21,250 nucleotides of DNA from a virus, in the IMG/VR virus record IMGVR_UViG_3300021389_000187, positions 1 to 21,250 of that record. One strand, given 5' to 3'. Position numbers and translations under genes: made by a program. Positions 21,017 to 21,250 of this stretch are shown one piece after another (position 1 is the stretch's first letter; every line of letters begins with the position of its first letter). Below the pieces are notes generated by a model. That model had not been told where the DNA came from. It ran no database searches and worked only from the letters and a program-made list of their open reading frames with translations.

Positions 21017-21240
21017 AGGGTAAGAGCCTCCTTGCCCTTGACGTAGTACGCACCCTCGGGTAGGTTCATACCTGCTAAGATGTCTCGTAGTTGTTGGTAG
21101 CTAAGTTCTAAGACTTGTGCCCTGTTCGAGTCGGGGAGGACTTGACTGATATACACAACGTCTGTATCCAGTACAACCTCTACGTCTTCAAACATAGCTG
21201 TCTCGTCTAAGGTAGTGATGACGGTATAGTCAAAATCCAT
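21013..21240 (-). CDS. Small protein of unknown function, possibly 5'-incomplete
   Basis: At least 75 residues, overlapping the primase-helicase start as ATGA. No ribosome binding site is visible in the ten bases before the ATG at 21240, and the frame is open to the window edge, so the true start may lie outside. The first ~40 residues alternate as beta strands with many acidic residues (MDFDYTVITTLDET, VEVVLDTDVVYISQV); a helix follows (LSYQQLRDILAGM). No family recognised. It is translationally coupled to the primase-helicase, suggesting a replication-linked role by context only. Confidence 0.6.
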   Translation of the reverse strand: MDFDYTVITTLDETAMFEDVEVVLDTDVVYISQVLPDSNRAQVLELSYQQLRDILAGMNLPEGAYYVKGKEALTL

Positions 21241-21250
21241 TTCAACCGTT

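Noticed and set aside
1-21250. tRNA genes, T7-type phage promoters, phage RNA polymerase or integrase
   Set aside because: No cloverleaf, no repeated 20-base T7-like promoter and no such proteins were seen; gaps between genes are all short and accounted for.

Overview
This window looks like about half of a lytic podovirus genome of the T7-like, SIO1/cobavirus kind, probably infecting a marine alphaproteobacterium such as a Roseobacter relative. The host guess is inference. It rests on T7-type replication genes (primase-helicase, family A polymerase, gp2.5-like SSB, endonuclease I), a B12-dependent class II ribonucleotide reductase, PhoH, MazG and a DUF1127 protein, a family best known from Alphaproteobacteria. 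No single-subunit phage RNA polymerase, capsid, portal or terminase gene is visible. The promoters that can be seen are host sigma70-like, as expected for phages of this group that lack their own RNA polymerase.

Layout: two convergent blocks. Bases 1-9685 (+ strand) are the virion block: the 3' end of a tail fibre gene, a tail fibre assembly chaperone, then a five-gene cluster behind a consensus sigma70 promoter. The cluster holds an 11-residue-repeat helical protein, a lysozyme-like protein, a conserved unknown, an 18-residue aromatic-repeat helical protein, and a 1192-residue protein likely to be the large internal/ejection protein. A one-sided terminator (9690-9726) separates the blocks.

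The minus-strand block, in transcription order from 21240 down to 9734, is: small unknown, primase-helicase, small acidic protein, DNA polymerase, [promoter] SSB, [terminator] Cas4-like nuclease, endonuclease I, metallophosphoesterase, [terminator, promoter] 55-aa protein, MazG, DUF1127, class II RNR, [promoter overlapping terminator] PhoH, zinc-ribbon DUF3310, ClpP-like protease, [promoter] 80-aa unknown, terminator. Most neighbouring genes overlap by 4-8 bases or nearly abut, so they are probably translationally coupled. The replication genes copy and process DNA. RNR and possibly MazG and DUF3310 manage nucleotide supply. PhoH, DUF1127 and ClpP are candidate host-takeover genes.

The most interesting points are the two neighbouring virion proteins with different non-heptad helical repeats (11 and 18 residues), the phage-borne DUF1127 protein, and a repeated regulatory design in which a sigma70 promoter starts within about ten bases of the previous stop codon. 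In one case the promoter sits so that its transcript would start inside the preceding terminator stem.
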